Source of the DNA: an uncultured Prevotellaceae bacterium
Lineage (GTDB): Bacteria > Bacteroidota > Bacteroidia > Bacteroidales > Bacteroidaceae
Reading direction: 5' to 3'
NCBI GenBank assembly: GCA_902761905.1
Contig: CACWMK010000023.1
Location: 1-55,018, forward strand
DNA: 55,018 nt
The position numbers were made by a program, and so were the translations under genes. Below, piece after piece: positions 33,001 through 42,896 of the stretch (positions within the stretch are counted from its first letter, which is position 1; each line of letters opens with the position of its first letter). The notes beneath the pieces are model-generated. The model made no database searches, was not told the DNA's origin, and worked only from the letters and a program-made list of their open reading frames with translations.

Positions 33001-33501
33001 TTATAGAAAAAACTTCTGGAATTCACTCTCAAAGTTGGGCGTCAGCACCCCCTGGCCGATAGTCTCGCGTATCTCGTTCATAGTCCAGAACCGTCCTCCG
33101 TCCAGTTCCTCGGCCGAAGGAGTTACGGGACCATCGTATGTAGTGCGGTTTACGTAAACCAACTCACGTTCGCGTTTGCTATCAAACACATATTTGCCTA
33201 CTCGTTCAGGGGTAAACTCCGTGATGCCAAGTTCTTCGCGCACCTCGCGAACCAAAGCCTGTTCAGGTGTTTCGCCCAAGTCGATATGTCCGCCTACACT
33301 GGTGTCCCACTTGCCTGGCTGTATGTCCTTCCATTCAGGTCGGCGCTGAAGATATACTTCGCCCTTGCTGTTGAATACATGCAGATGTACCACGGCATGC
33401 AGCAGGCGTGATCCGTTGTGGCACTCGCCTCGTGTGGCCGATCCTATTACGTTGCCCTCTTCATCTACCAGAGGGAACTTCTCTTCGCTATTATCTTTCA
33501 T
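33001..33501 (-). CDS. Nudix hydrolase (IPP-isomerase-like subgroup)
   Basis: A 166-residue Nudix protein with Nudix box GGHIDLGETPEQALVREVRE (continuing ELG) and 'EVYLQRRPEWKDIQPGKWDTSVGG', close to the IPP-isomerase/Orf135-like subgroup. Substrate unknown. The frame opens at 33531 but a -7 box at 33536-33529 lies there, so ATG 33501 (MKDNSEEKFPLVD) is used. First gene of an operon with EFR1. Confidence 0.8.
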   Translation of the reverse strand: MKDNSEEKFPLVDEEGNVIGSATRGECHNGSRLLHAVVHLHVFNSKGEVYLQRRPEWKDIQPGKWDTSVGGHIDLGETPEQALVREVREELGITEFTPERVGKYVFDSKRERELVYVNRTTYDGPVTPSAEELDGGRFWTMNEIRETIGQGVLTPNFESEFQKFFL

Positions 33502-33528
33502 ATATCTTATTTCATACGTTTTGCGGTG

Positions 33529-33536
33529 CAAAGATA
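33529..33536 (-). promoter_or_regulatory. -7 box of the Nudix-EFR1 operon
   Basis: TATCTTTG on the minus strand (plus CAAAGATA), 27 nt before the ATG at 33501. Confidence 0.6.
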
Positions 33537-33620
33537 CGAATAAGTGACTAAAATACGGTTTTAATTGGGCAAATATCTTAAAAAAAACTTATCATTATAT
33601 CTACAAAGGCGTTTTTTTTG

Positions 33621-33628
33621 TAATTTTG
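33621..33628 (+). promoter_or_regulatory. -7 box of truA
   Basis: TAATTTTG at 33621-33628, about 32 nt before the ATG at 33661. A clear -33 element was not found. Confidence 0.5.
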
Positions 33629-33660
33629 CAGCCGAAATTTAGAAACTGTTGAGATAATAG

Positions 33661-34395
33661 ATGGTAAAGAGATATTTTATTTGGCTGAGTTACGATGGTA
33701 CAAACTATCATGGATGGCAGGTGCAACCTAACGGAATTTCCGTTCAGGGCGAATTGCAGCGTGTGCTGTCAACTCTGCTCCGCCAGGATATTAGTATAAC
33801 AGGTGCCGGTCGTACCGATGCAGGTGTGCACGCTCGAGTGATGGCCGCTCACTTTGAATACGATGGCGAGATTGACTGCAAGCAGTTGGCTTATAAGATG
33901 AATCGTATGCTGGCTGGCGATATTGTGATAGATAGGATTGAAGAGGTAGCATCAGAGTTACATGCCCGTTTCTCGGCCACAGAACGTACGTACCATTATT
34001 ATATCCATACACGAAAGGACCCATTCCTTCGACATTATTCGTGCGAGATACATTATCCGCTTGACTTCGAGAAGATGAACGAAGCTGGCCGGATACTTAC
34101 TGAGTACGAGGATTTTGGGGCATTCTGCAAGGCGCATAGCGATGTAAAAACCACCTTGTGCCATGTTACTCGTGCCGAGTGGATACAAACGGGCGATACC
34201 ACGTGGTATTTCGTTATCACAGCAAACAGATTCTTAAGAAATATGGTGCGCGCCGTAGTGGGAACACTGGTGGATGTAGGTCGCGGCCGATTGTCAATAG
34301 AAGATTTCAGGAAAGTAATAGAGGGTAAAAAGCGCACTGACGCAGGCGACTCGATGCCTGGCAATGCGCTGTTCCTCGAAGATGTTAGGTATTAG
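33661..34395 (+). CDS. truA: tRNA pseudouridine(38-40) synthase
   Basis: A 244-residue cytosolic enzyme modifying U38-U40 of the tRNA anticodon arm. N-terminal 'IWLSYDGTNYHGWQVQPN', catalytic Asp53 in 'GAGRTDAGVHA', 'RFSATERTYHYYI' and 'FLRNMVRAVVGTLVDVGRG' are the TruA signatures. Normal length. An EamA transporter gene follows after 5 bp. Confidence 0.93.
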   Translation: MVKRYFIWLSYDGTNYHGWQVQPNGISVQGELQRVLSTLLRQDISITGAGRTDAGVHARVMAAHFEYDGEIDCKQLAYKMNRMLAGDIVIDRIEEVASELHARFSATERTYHYYIHTRKDPFLRHYSCEIHYPLDFEKMNEAGRILTEYEDFGAFCKAHSDVKTTLCHVTRAEWIQTGDTTWYFVITANRFLRNMVRAVVGTLVDVGRGRLSIEDFRKVIEGKKRTDAGDSMPGNALFLEDVRY

Positions 34396-34400
34396 TATTT

Positions 34401-35318
34401 ATGTGGTTAATTTTAGCTTTTATGTCGGCAGCTTTGTTGGGCTGCTATGATTCGTTGAAGAAACATGCTTTGCGAGGCAACGCTGTTATTCCGGTATTGT
34501 TTCTTAATACATTGTTTTCCAGTATTATATTCCTGCCGTTCATCATCATGAGTGGTGCAACCGATGTGCTTGATGGAAGCATATTCCATGTGGCCAGTGG
34601 CGGATGGGAGATGCATAAGTATATCCTGCTCAAGTCGCTTATCGTATTGTCTAGCTGGATTCTTGGCTATTTCGGTATGAAGCACTTGCCGCTTACTATC
34701 GTTGGTCCTATCAATGCAACACGTCCTGTGATGGTGCTGGTGGGTGCTCTGCTGGTGTTTGGCGAGCGACTTAACCATTGGCAGTGGATCGGTGTGTTGC
34801 TTGCCATCGCTTCGTTCCTGCTGCTCAGTCGTAGCGGCAAAAAGGAGGGAATCGACTTTAAGCACGACCATTGGATATATATGATAGTTGGAGCTGCCGT
34901 ACTGGGAGCTGTGAGCGGACTCTACGATAAGTTCTTGATGGCGCCGGTAGAGAGTGGTGGAGTAGGGCTCGACCGTATGATGGTACAGTCGTGGTACAAT
35001 ATCTACCAATGCTTTATGATGGGGGCTATGCTTTGGCTGCTGTGGTGGCCTAAGCACGAGCAGACCACACCGTTCCATTGGTCATGGTCGATAGTTGGCG
35101 TGAGTCTGTTCCTTTCAACAGCTGACTTCATGTATTTCTATTCGCTATCATTGCCCGAGGCTATGATTAGCATCGTGTCTATGATCCGTCGTGGTAGCGT
35201 GATTGTCAGCTTTATGTTTGGCGCTATGTTCTTCCACGAGAAGAACCTCAAGGCAAAGGCTTTCGACCTGGCGCTTGTACTATTTGGAATGGTTTTCCTT
35301 TACATTGGTAGCCGCTGA
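34401..35318 (+). CDS. EamA/DMT-family transporter
   Basis: A 305-residue membrane protein with about ten transmembrane helices in two EamA repeats (first about 1-135, second about 155-303, each with a conserved Pro/Gly-rich helix such as 'LPLTIVGPINATRPVMVLVG'). Members export or import small metabolites; substrate unknown. Co-transcribed with truA. Its last 39 nt overlap the 3' end of convergent tamB. Confidence 0.8.
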   Translation: MWLILAFMSAALLGCYDSLKKHALRGNAVIPVLFLNTLFSSIIFLPFIIMSGATDVLDGSIFHVASGGWEMHKYILLKSLIVLSSWILGYFGMKHLPLTIVGPINATRPVMVLVGALLVFGERLNHWQWIGVLLAIASFLLLSRSGKKEGIDFKHDHWIYMIVGAAVLGAVSGLYDKFLMAPVESGGVGLDRMMVQSWYNIYQCFMMGAMLWLLWWPKHEQTTPFHWSWSIVGVSLFLSTADFMYFYSLSLPEAMISIVSMIRRGSVIVSFMFGAMFFHEKNLKAKAFDLALVLFGMVFLYIGSR

Positions 35319-38300
35319 TTTCTTCTTTCGCTTTTTCGAGGTGAACAGGTCGCGCAGACCGTTGAAGTCCTTCTTCATGATGAGGCCTATACCCTGGGTG
35401 TTGAGGCTTGATTTCGTGAAGTAGCGGTCGTTGGTTTGGTTGTACACCTTCAGCGCCAGGTTGCCGTTGGGGAACAGCAGGTACTGCAAATCAAAGTCGC
35501 CGATGAACGATGGACTGGCCTGAGTGGCGTTGTCGCGATAGCCGAACTGACCATTGATGAGTAGGCGGTTGTTAAGCATACGACCGTTGATAACTCCTTC
35601 ATATTCAGCGTTATGCCATCCTTCGTTTCCAGTAGAGATGTTGGCTCCGAAGTTCCAGTTGTCGTTCTTGATAAACTGGTTGATGAGAGTGTTGATTTGC
35701 GATGACAGCGTACCCGAAAGGAAACTCTGCATGGCCAGTGATGTCTGGTCAGTGCGCTCGCCTGTGGTGCTTGTACTGTTGTTTGTACCCTGATTGTAGA
35801 ATCGTCCAATAGCCAGCAGATATACCACCTGTTGGTTCATCTCCTGCTGACCGTTGATGATCGAGCGTACCATCTGCTGTTCATCGGCATTTACAGTAGG
35901 CATCTCCAGGTCGAAGTCAACTTGTGGGGCAGCGGGTTGGCCGCCGATGTTCATCAGACAGTTCACGCGAATGGTATTGCTGCTGAACGAGTTGCCTATG
36001 TTCAGGTCCGATAGGCTTACGCCACTAACTGTGTAGACAGCCTGCAGATTAAGCGCAGCCTGATAAGGATCTCCGCCGAAAACAATGGTACCACCACGAT
36101 TAAATGTGAAGTTCTTCTTGATAATGTTCTGGATGGTGATACCATACGTGCCGTGGTCTACGGTGTATGTGCCAAACATATTGAATGAGCCCTTGTTGTG
36201 GAATGAGGCTCGTAGTGCGCCATCGCCGTAAAGTGTAATATAGTCCTTAGAGTTTTCGTCCATAAGCAGCTTTAAGGCGGCGTTTGGTGTGGCGTTTATC
36301 TGGAAATTGATATAGATATCGGTGTCGTCGGCCCTGGAGCTAACAGGAACGGTGCTGTTGGTCTTGCTCGCTGATATAGTTTTATTTGGCTCCTCCCATG
36401 TGATGAACTCCTGATTGCTGATGGCGTCGGGACTGGCGGCATTATATACGAATACCGTACCGGGCTGGGGGGTAACATTGCAATTTATGATTACATCGTT
36501 GCCGTGGCCGCTGATAGATACGTCGCCCGATGCGTATACCGTTCCGTAGAATGTCGATTCGCTGCCGTCTGGATTCGAGAAGTCCTTGAAATCATAAGCC
36601 AGCAGGTCGTTTGCCTCTACAAACAGGTCGTAGCTTAGATTTGTAAGGTGTTCGTGGTGGATACCGCCCGAAAGGAAGCCCTCGTTTCCAAGTGCGTCCA
36701 GGATACGCATGTGTCTTAGCTCGATTTCATCGGGTATCATTACTACGGTATCGCGCACTAGTTTGTATGTGGTGTTAAGTGGTGTTACGGTTGCTTCGCC
36801 ATCCACTATGAGCTTACCGGTCAGGTTGATGTTGTCGAGCGTACCTGACAGGCGGGCCATGCCTTCGCCGTGGCCTGTGATGCTCGACAGGAAACTCTTG
36901 GTGAAGTTGTGCATAAACTCTATGCTGGTGCCGTCTGCCTCTATGGCCAGGTCGATGGTGTTGTGTACGGGCGATACGTAGCCGTTGATGCGTGTCTTGG
37001 CGCTAGGCCCATCGTCGGCCACGGCATGTATGTCTATCTGCTGTGCCTCGTGATTCCAGTTGGCCAGGGCATGAAGCACGCCCATGCGTCCGCGCTCAAA
37101 CTTGAATTCATCGACATTCAGGTCGGCATTTGCCTTGAATTCATCGAATAGAGACCATGCACGTGCTTTGCCTGAGGCTTTTCCGCTGAATTCTACACTA
37201 TGGAAGTTTACTAGATCCAGAATATAGCCCACCTCTACTTCGCGCAGGTCTACGGTCAGTGAGTCTGTCTCGTTCTTCGATGCGATGCCATCTACGATGA
37301 TGTGCTGCTTGCCGTGTTGTACAGAGAAATGGTCGACCAGCAGGAAATTCTCGCTATATAGCACGTCCGATGGCTCTACATCCCAGCCCTCGCCACGCAG
37401 TATGATGTGCGATGGCATTATGCGCAGATGTGCTTCGGGCTTGTTTACCACATTGTGGTACAGTTGCATGATGGTGTTCAACTGTCCGCTCAAACGTTCC
37501 GTTTTATCGTGGTTGTCCCATAACAATGAGGCTGTCAGGTTGTTGTTGGCAGCATTTGCCGATAGTCCGAGTTCGAAATGTTGTCCGTTGTCCATCAGTT
37601 TCTGGATGCTCACGTTGCAACGCATTGTGTCGGCTGGCGACGATATATTTATGTATCCATCGCTGTACCACGCGCCGTTGTATGCAAACGATGGGATATC
37701 GCCGTTAAGATACAACTCGTTGGTGAAGTCGTTCACACGTGCCTGTAGTGTCACTGGTTGGCGTAGCTGCAGGTCGATATTGAAAATGCGGCGCAACCAG
37801 TCGCTCTTGCTCACCATCAGTCGCATTACAAAGTTGTTATTGCTCTTGGTGGTCTTGTCTGGCAGGAATGGCAGAGTTGGGAGTTTGCTCTTCAACAGAT
37901 TAGTAAAACTGGATGCCAGTGTATTGTAGTCAAACTGTCCCTTCAACTCAGCATCGGCAAAGTCGCTCTTGACGGTTAGAAAATGTATACCGTCCTCGTG
38001 ACCTGTGGTTATGTTAAGGTTGTCCAAACGATATGTAGGATGCTCGTCTGTTGCCGAAATTGTGAAGTTACTCAGACGGATATTACCCTGTGCATCGTTC
38101 AGGTTTCGGGCGGCTAAGTCAGCCTCCAACTGTCCACTAAGCGAGGCGCCTCCCCATTGGTCGGTCAGGTGCAAAGCTTGTGGATTATAGTGGTCGATAA
38201 GTGCTTGTAACTTGATGGTATTCAGTGGTTTGTTGTTGATATGTTCATCTATTAATTCAGCTTTTATCTGCGCCTCTATGTTGGGGTCGTTGATGTCGAA

Positions 38301-39743
38301 ACTGCCGCTTATCACGCCCTTGTTGTATCCACCGTTGATGGCTAGGTTGCGGTAGGTGTAACCCCTGTAGTCGAAGTTGCTGACGGTGCCCTCTATGTTT
38401 ACGTCGGGCTTCTGTCCCTCGTGCAACTGACCTTTTAGCGCTAAGGTGGTAGACAGCTTGCCCAGGTCGTTGCTTGCTAGCAGCCTCTGCAGGTTCAAAG
38501 TGGCGATTTCAACGGTGCCGGCAAACGACTGGTCGGCTGCCAGGTCGATGGCTACCTTTGCCTCGCCAGCGCCTGACTGCAGGTTGGCTTGCAGATTGCC
38601 TGCTCCATGCTGGTTGCGTTCGCAGTCGGCCGTCAACTGTACGTCGCCCAAACGTGTCAATTCCGATGGAATCTGCGGAAATGCATCGGCTATCATATTC
38701 AGATAGCCCTCAGATACAGCCAGACGGTTCAGCTGTACGTTCCATGATGGACGCTTCTGCCAGTCGGCCACCCAACCATTTGCGTTGATGTCTAGTTCGT
38801 GGTGGGCTGACGATACCAGCAGGCTTGGAATGCTGACCTGTGAGTCTGTTCCCTGAAACTTGGTTGTAACAGAAATGTAGCTTGATAAACCCTTAAGCGG
38901 GGGGATGAAACAACTTAGTTCTGAGGGAGTTATGCTTGTGTTAGAAATCCCTCCATAGTAATCTAATGAGCCTTTTTGCAGGCCGCTGTCTGTCATCAGA
39001 TAGGTGGCTCTGAGGGTGTCAACCTGCAGGCGAGATAGGGGGAGTTCTACCAGCAGATTCTCTACCATCGACTGCTTACGACCTGCTGCCAGATGAAACT
39101 TCAATCGCTTTACCACCAGTCCGCTGCGCTCCTTCAGTTCCATACGCTTCACGTTCACATTCAGCGAGTCGTCTGTCAGTGCACGCAGGTTGATGTGGGC
39201 GCTCAGGTCTCGTATGCCCAGGTGAGCGGGATTGAACAATCCACTCGTTGCTGGTTTGTACTTTTCATCGTATGTCAGACTTGAGCGGCGTATGATGAGC
39301 GATTTTATGCGCAAGTCGAGTGGGGTGTGGCTGGTGGTATCCTTCGATGCCAGCGAGTCGAGTACAAACTGGAAGTTAGTCTGGCTCCGCTCGTTCTCCT
39401 TATATAATAGGAAATGTGCGCCAAACAACTGAGCCGATGAAATCGAAATTTTTCCATCTATCAGTGGCCATAGCTCCAGACGTACAGACAGACGCCCCAC
39501 ACGCAGCATATCCTGCTGCTGTTTGTCCTTGATACGTACATCATCGATTATCACACGATTGAAAAGTCCCAGATCCACGCGGCCGATGCTTACCTGTGTG
39601 CCTAATTTGTCGGCAATAGCATCTGCTACCTTGCGGCCAAGGTAGTTCTGAGCCTGTGGTATATATGATACAATCATGAGTGTCACATTCAGCAGAATGA
39701 CACCCCAAATTGTCCAACTTACTAATCGTTTGAGTAACTTCAC
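35280..39743 (-). CDS. TamB-family translocation/assembly protein
   Basis: A 1487-residue envelope protein: one N-terminal signal-anchor helix (about 8-30, WTIWGVILLNVTLMIVSY), then a very long repetitive beta region of AsmA/TamB type (for example 'ISISSAQLFGAHFLLYKEN'), ending in the conserved TamB C-terminal domain (about 1080-1460, 'GRFYNQGTNN', 'NWNFGANISTG', 'FGYRDNATQASPSFIGDF'). Such proteins form a periplasmic groove linking inner and outer membranes, used for outer-membrane protein assembly or phospholipid transport. TamA is not in the window. The -7 box at 39755-39748 lies four bases before the ATG, so a leaderless mRNA is likely. Confidence 0.88.
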   Translation of the reverse strand: MKLLKRLVSWTIWGVILLNVTLMIVSYIPQAQNYLGRKVADAIADKLGTQVSIGRVDLGLFNRVIIDDVRIKDKQQQDMLRVGRLSVRLELWPLIDGKISISSAQLFGAHFLLYKENERSQTNFQFVLDSLASKDTTSHTPLDLRIKSLIIRRSSLTYDEKYKPATSGLFNPAHLGIRDLSAHINLRALTDDSLNVNVKRMELKERSGLVVKRLKFHLAAGRKQSMVENLLVELPLSRLQVDTLRATYLMTDSGLQKGSLDYYGGISNTSITPSELSCFIPPLKGLSSYISVTTKFQGTDSQVSIPSLLVSSAHHELDINANGWVADWQKRPSWNVQLNRLAVSEGYLNMIADAFPQIPSELTRLGDVQLTADCERNQHGAGNLQANLQSGAGEAKVAIDLAADQSFAGTVEIATLNLQRLLASNDLGKLSTTLALKGQLHEGQKPDVNIEGTVSNFDYRGYTYRNLAINGGYNKGVISGSFDINDPNIEAQIKAELIDEHINNKPLNTIKLQALIDHYNPQALHLTDQWGGASLSGQLEADLAARNLNDAQGNIRLSNFTISATDEHPTYRLDNLNITTGHEDGIHFLTVKSDFADAELKGQFDYNTLASSFTNLLKSKLPTLPFLPDKTTKSNNNFVMRLMVSKSDWLRRIFNIDLQLRQPVTLQARVNDFTNELYLNGDIPSFAYNGAWYSDGYINISSPADTMRCNVSIQKLMDNGQHFELGLSANAANNNLTASLLWDNHDKTERLSGQLNTIMQLYHNVVNKPEAHLRIMPSHIILRGEGWDVEPSDVLYSENFLLVDHFSVQHGKQHIIVDGIASKNETDSLTVDLREVEVGYILDLVNFHSVEFSGKASGKARAWSLFDEFKANADLNVDEFKFERGRMGVLHALANWNHEAQQIDIHAVADDGPSAKTRINGYVSPVHNTIDLAIEADGTSIEFMHNFTKSFLSSITGHGEGMARLSGTLDNINLTGKLIVDGEATVTPLNTTYKLVRDTVVMIPDEIELRHMRILDALGNEGFLSGGIHHEHLTNLSYDLFVEANDLLAYDFKDFSNPDGSESTFYGTVYASGDVSISGHGNDVIINCNVTPQPGTVFVYNAASPDAISNQEFITWEEPNKTISASKTNSTVPVSSRADDTDIYINFQINATPNAALKLLMDENSKDYITLYGDGALRASFHNKGSFNMFGTYTVDHGTYGITIQNIIKKNFTFNRGGTIVFGGDPYQAALNLQAVYTVSGVSLSDLNIGNSFSSNTIRVNCLMNIGGQPAAPQVDFDLEMPTVNADEQQMVRSIINGQQEMNQQVVYLLAIGRFYNQGTNNSTSTTGERTDQTSLAMQSFLSGTLSSQINTLINQFIKNDNWNFGANISTGNEGWHNAEYEGVINGRMLNNRLLINGQFGYRDNATQASPSFIGDFDLQYLLFPNGNLALKVYNQTNDRYFTKSSLNTQGIGLIMKKDFNGLRDLFTSKKRKKKSAATNVKENHSK

Positions 39744-39747
39744 GAGG

Positions 39748-39755
39748 CAAAATTA
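39748..39755 (-). promoter_or_regulatory. -7 box of the tamB gene
   Basis: TAATTTTG on the minus strand, with only four bases between the box and the ATG at 39743. Confidence 0.5.
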
Positions 39756-39793
39756 CGACAATTTGTCGGGATTCGGGCATTTTTTTTCCATTA

Positions 39794-39827
39794 TTTGTTA
39801 TTATATGGCATTTTTTTAGTAATTTTG
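39794..39827 (+). promoter_or_regulatory. Promoter of the nqr operon
   Basis: TTTG at 39794-39797 and TAATTTTG at 39820-39827, spacing 22 bp (slightly long). About 35 nt of leader before nqrA. Confidence 0.55.
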
Positions 39828-39865
39828 CACTCGCAAAGAACACTATTCAATAATTTCTGATATAA

Positions 39866-41117
39866 ATGGCAAATGTAATTAAGTTACGCAAAGGCTTAGA
39901 CATTACCCTTGAGGGCAAGGCCGAGGAGAAGAAAATCCAGCTGAAATCGAACGGCAAGTTTGCGCTTGTTCCCGACGATTTCGAGGGTGTGACTCCGAAG
40001 GTTGTTGTCAAGGAGGGCGATCATGTCAAGGCCGGGGATGCCTTGTTTATCAACAAGCAGTATCCTGAAGTGAAGTTTGCCTCACCAGTTAGCGGAACGG
40101 TCCGCGAAGTGGTACGTGGCGAACGCAGAAAAGTGCTCAGCGTGAGAGTGGATGCCGACGAGCAGCAGGAGTTTACAGACTTCGGTAAGAAAGACGTCAG
40201 CAAGCTTGTGGGCGAGCAGGTGATTAATGCGCTGCTAGAAGCAGGAATCTTTGGTTACATCAACCAGTTGCCCTACGCTGTATCCACCAATCCGAGTGTA
40301 AAGCCGAGGGCAATTTTTGTTTCTGCCCTGCGCGACAAGCCTCTGGCATGCAACTTTGAGTATGAGGTAGACGGTCAGGAGGCTGACTTCCAGACTGGTA
40401 TCGACGCTCTGTCGAAGATTGCCAGCGTTTATCTGGGTGTAGGAGTTGGTTCAAAACTCGAAAACACCAAGAATGCCGAGGTATGTGTATGGGATGGTAA
40501 GTGCCCTGCTGGTAACGTAGGCGTACAGGTAAACAACACCGCTCCTGTAAACAAGGGCGAGGTGGTTTGGACCATCGGCGACCCAACAGTTGTGCTGTTC
40601 ATCGGCCGTCTGTTCAATACAGGTAAGGTTGACCTGCGTCGTACCGTAGCTCTGTGTGGTAGCGAGATTAAGAATCCTGCCCACGTGGATATGCTGGTAG
40701 GCGAGGAGCTCTCTACACTGCTTAGCAACAGCTATGATGCACAGAAGAGCGTTCGTATTATTAATGGTAATGTGCTGACAGGCCGCCCAACAACCAAGGA
40801 TGGTTTCCTGGGTGCTCACACCTCTGAGATCACCGTTATCCCCGAGGGTAACGATGCCGACGAGATGCTGGGTTGGATTCTGCCACGTTTCAAGCAGTTC
40901 TCTGTCAACCGCAGCTACTTCTCTTGGCTGTGTGGCAAGAAGAGCTATGCACTCGATGCCTATCATCGCTGGTGATATCGACCGCCAGGAGGCGCTGGGT
41001 ATCTACGAGGTTGCTCCTGAGGACTTTGCACTTGCAGAGTTCGTCGATTCATCAAAGTTGGAGTTACAGCGCATCGTGCGTGAAGGACTGAATATTTTAC
41101 GTAAAGAAAACGCATAG
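39866..41117 (+). pseudogene. nqrA: Na+-translocating NADH:quinone reductase subunit A, broken near the C-terminus
   Basis: Codes for the large soluble NqrA subunit. From ATG 39866 the frame is a good NqrA for 365 residues up to 'GKKSYALDA' (codon GCC at 40958-40960), then reads four aberrant codons and stops at 40973-40975. From 40962 the +1 frame gives the normal NqrA end ('IIAGDIDRQEALGIYEVAPE ...', stop at 41117). From memory of the family, about 30 residues normally lie between 'YALDA' and 'IIAGDI'; they are missing, with a frame change. A ~92-base deletion is the simplest reading. NqrB follows after 3 bp. Either a real lesion or an assembly fault. Confidence 0.85.
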
Positions 41118-41120
41118 ACT

Positions 41121-42281
41121 ATGAGCTTTTTAAGAAATTATCTCAATAAGATCAAGCCGAACTTTGAGGAGGGTGGCAAGCTTCATGCCTTCCGCTCGGT
41201 GTTCGACGGCTTTGAGACCTTCCTCTATGTGCCTAATGACACAGCGAAGGCTGGTGGCGTGAATATTCACGACTCCATCGACTCGAAGCGTATTATGAGT
41301 ATGGTGGTTATCGCCCTGATGCCCGCCATGCTGTTTGGTATGTATAACATCGGCTATCAGAACTATGCTGCTGCCGGTACACTGGCAGGTGCATCGTTTT
41401 GCGAGATCTTTGCCTACGGCTTCCTGGCGGTTCTGCCAAAGATCCTGGTTAGCTACATTGTAGGTCTGGGCATCGAGTTTGCCTGGGCACAGTGGAAGGG
41501 TGAGGAAATCCAGGAGGGTTACCTCGTGTCTGGTATCATCATTCCATTGATTATTCCTATTGGTTGCCCACTGTGGATGCTGGCTCTGGCCTGCGCATTC
41601 TCAGTAATCTTCTGTAAGGAGATATTCGGCGGTACAGGTATGAACATCTTCAACCCTGCTGTTGCAGCTCGTATGTTCCTGTTCTTCGCTTATCCTTCGA
41701 AGATGACTGGTGATACCGTTTGGGTAGCTCAGAACTCAATCTTCGGTCTGGGTAACGACCTGCCCGACGGCTTTACAGCAGCTACACCACTCGGACAGCT
41801 GGCACAGAACATCACTCCCGATGCTTCTATCCTCGATATGGCTCTCGGATTCATTCCTGGTTCTATCGGTGAGACATCGCTTGTAGCTATCGCTATCGGT
41901 GCTGCTATCCTGCTGTGGACTGGCATTGCCTCTTGGCGCACAATGATCAGCGTGTTTGTTGGCGGTATCGCATTCGCAGTACTGTTCGAGCAGACTGGTC
42001 AGGGCATGACATGGTGGCATCACCTGGTAATGGGTGGTTTCGCTTTCGGAGCTGTGTTTATGGCTACCGACCCTGTTACATCATGCCGCACCGCTACCGG
42101 TCAGTACATCTACGGATTCCTGATTGGTGCTATGGCCATCATCATCCGTGTGATGAATGCCGGTTATCCTGAGGGTATGATGCTCGCCATCTTCTTTGGT
42201 AACATGTTCGCTCCTACGATTGACCACTTCATCGTTGAGCGCAATATCACAAAACGTTTAAAGAGAGGAGGTCGCAAATGA
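41121..42281 (+). CDS. nqrB: Na+-translocating NADH:quinone reductase subunit B
   Basis: A 386-residue multi-spanning subunit of the Na+ pump, carrying a covalent FMN and the ubiquinone-side/Na+ channel. The conserved 'FGGTGMNIFNPAVAARMFLFFAYPSKM' region is seen in pieces (FGGTGMNIFN, FLFFAYPSK), and 'DGFTAATPLG' contains the likely FMN-linked Thr. About nine to ten hydrophobic helices. No gap found compared with the family. nqrC starts four bases before its end (ATGA overlap). Confidence 0.92.
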   Translation: MSFLRNYLNKIKPNFEEGGKLHAFRSVFDGFETFLYVPNDTAKAGGVNIHDSIDSKRIMSMVVIALMPAMLFGMYNIGYQNYAAAGTLAGASFCEIFAYGFLAVLPKILVSYIVGLGIEFAWAQWKGEEIQEGYLVSGIIIPLIIPIGCPLWMLALACAFSVIFCKEIFGGTGMNIFNPAVAARMFLFFAYPSKMTGDTVWVAQNSIFGLGNDLPDGFTAATPLGQLAQNITPDASILDMALGFIPGSIGETSLVAIAIGAAILLWTGIASWRTMISVFVGGIAFAVLFEQTGQGMTWWHHLVMGGFAFGAVFMATDPVTSCRTATGQYIYGFLIGAMAIIIRVMNAGYPEGMMLAIFFGNMFAPTIDHFIVERNITKRLKRGGRK

Positions 42282-42892
42282 AACTGAATACAAACTCTAA
42301 CGCGTACATTATTATATATAGCGCGGTACTCGTAGTCATCGTGGCTTTCCTGTTGGCTTTTGTTTATACAGCTTTGAAGCCTATGCAGGATGCTAACGTG
42401 GCTCTTGATGTTAAGAAACAGATTCTCTACTCGCTCAACATCCGCGACCTTGATGGTTCGGCAGCCGAGGCAAAGTATGCCGAGGTGGTAAAGAACGAGC
42501 AGGAGCAGGACGGACAGAAGACCTATGCTTGCCAGATTGATGGCAAGGCTATTCAGGTAGTAAGTCTGAAGGGTATGGGCCTTTGGGGCGGTATCAGCGG
42601 TTATCTTGCTATCGATCCAGAGGGCAAGGTTTACGGTGCATACTTCAACCACGAGGGCGAGACCGCCGGTCTGGGTGCTGAAATCAAGGACTCTCAGGCT
42701 TGGCAGGAGAAGTTCATCGGCAAGCAGATCTGGGATGAGAACGGCAACGTAGTACTCTCAGTAGTTAAGAAGGTTGAGGATCCCGATACTCAGGTTGACT
42801 GTGTAACAGGTGCTACCCTTACTTCGAATGGTGTTGACGCCATGTTGAAGGACGGTCTGAAGAATGTTAAACCAAATGCAGAGGAGGAGTAA
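42278..42892 (+). CDS. nqrC: Na+-translocating NADH:quinone reductase subunit C
   Basis: A 204-residue subunit with one N-terminal transmembrane helix (IIIYSAVLVVIVAFLLAFVY) and a periplasmic FMN-binding domain carrying covalent FMN at the Thr of 'TGATLTS' (about 183-189). 'GMGLWGGISGYLAID' and 'FNHEGETAGLGAEI' are typical. It is somewhat shorter than many NqrC proteins in the region around residues 75-100, but stays in frame. Coupled to nqrB by overlap. Confidence 0.9.
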   Translation: MKLNTNSNAYIIIYSAVLVVIVAFLLAFVYTALKPMQDANVALDVKKQILYSLNIRDLDGSAAEAKYAEVVKNEQEQDGQKTYACQIDGKAIQVVSLKGMGLWGGISGYLAIDPEGKVYGAYFNHEGETAGLGAEIKDSQAWQEKFIGKQIWDENGNVVLSVVKKVEDPDTQVDCVTGATLTSNGVDAMLKDGLKNVKPNAEEE

Positions 42893-42896
42893 GATT

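Noticed and set aside
42278-42892. Short region of NqrC (about residues 75-100) as a fifth deletion
   Set aside because: The frame is intact and this part of NqrC varies in length between species; cannot be called without alignment.
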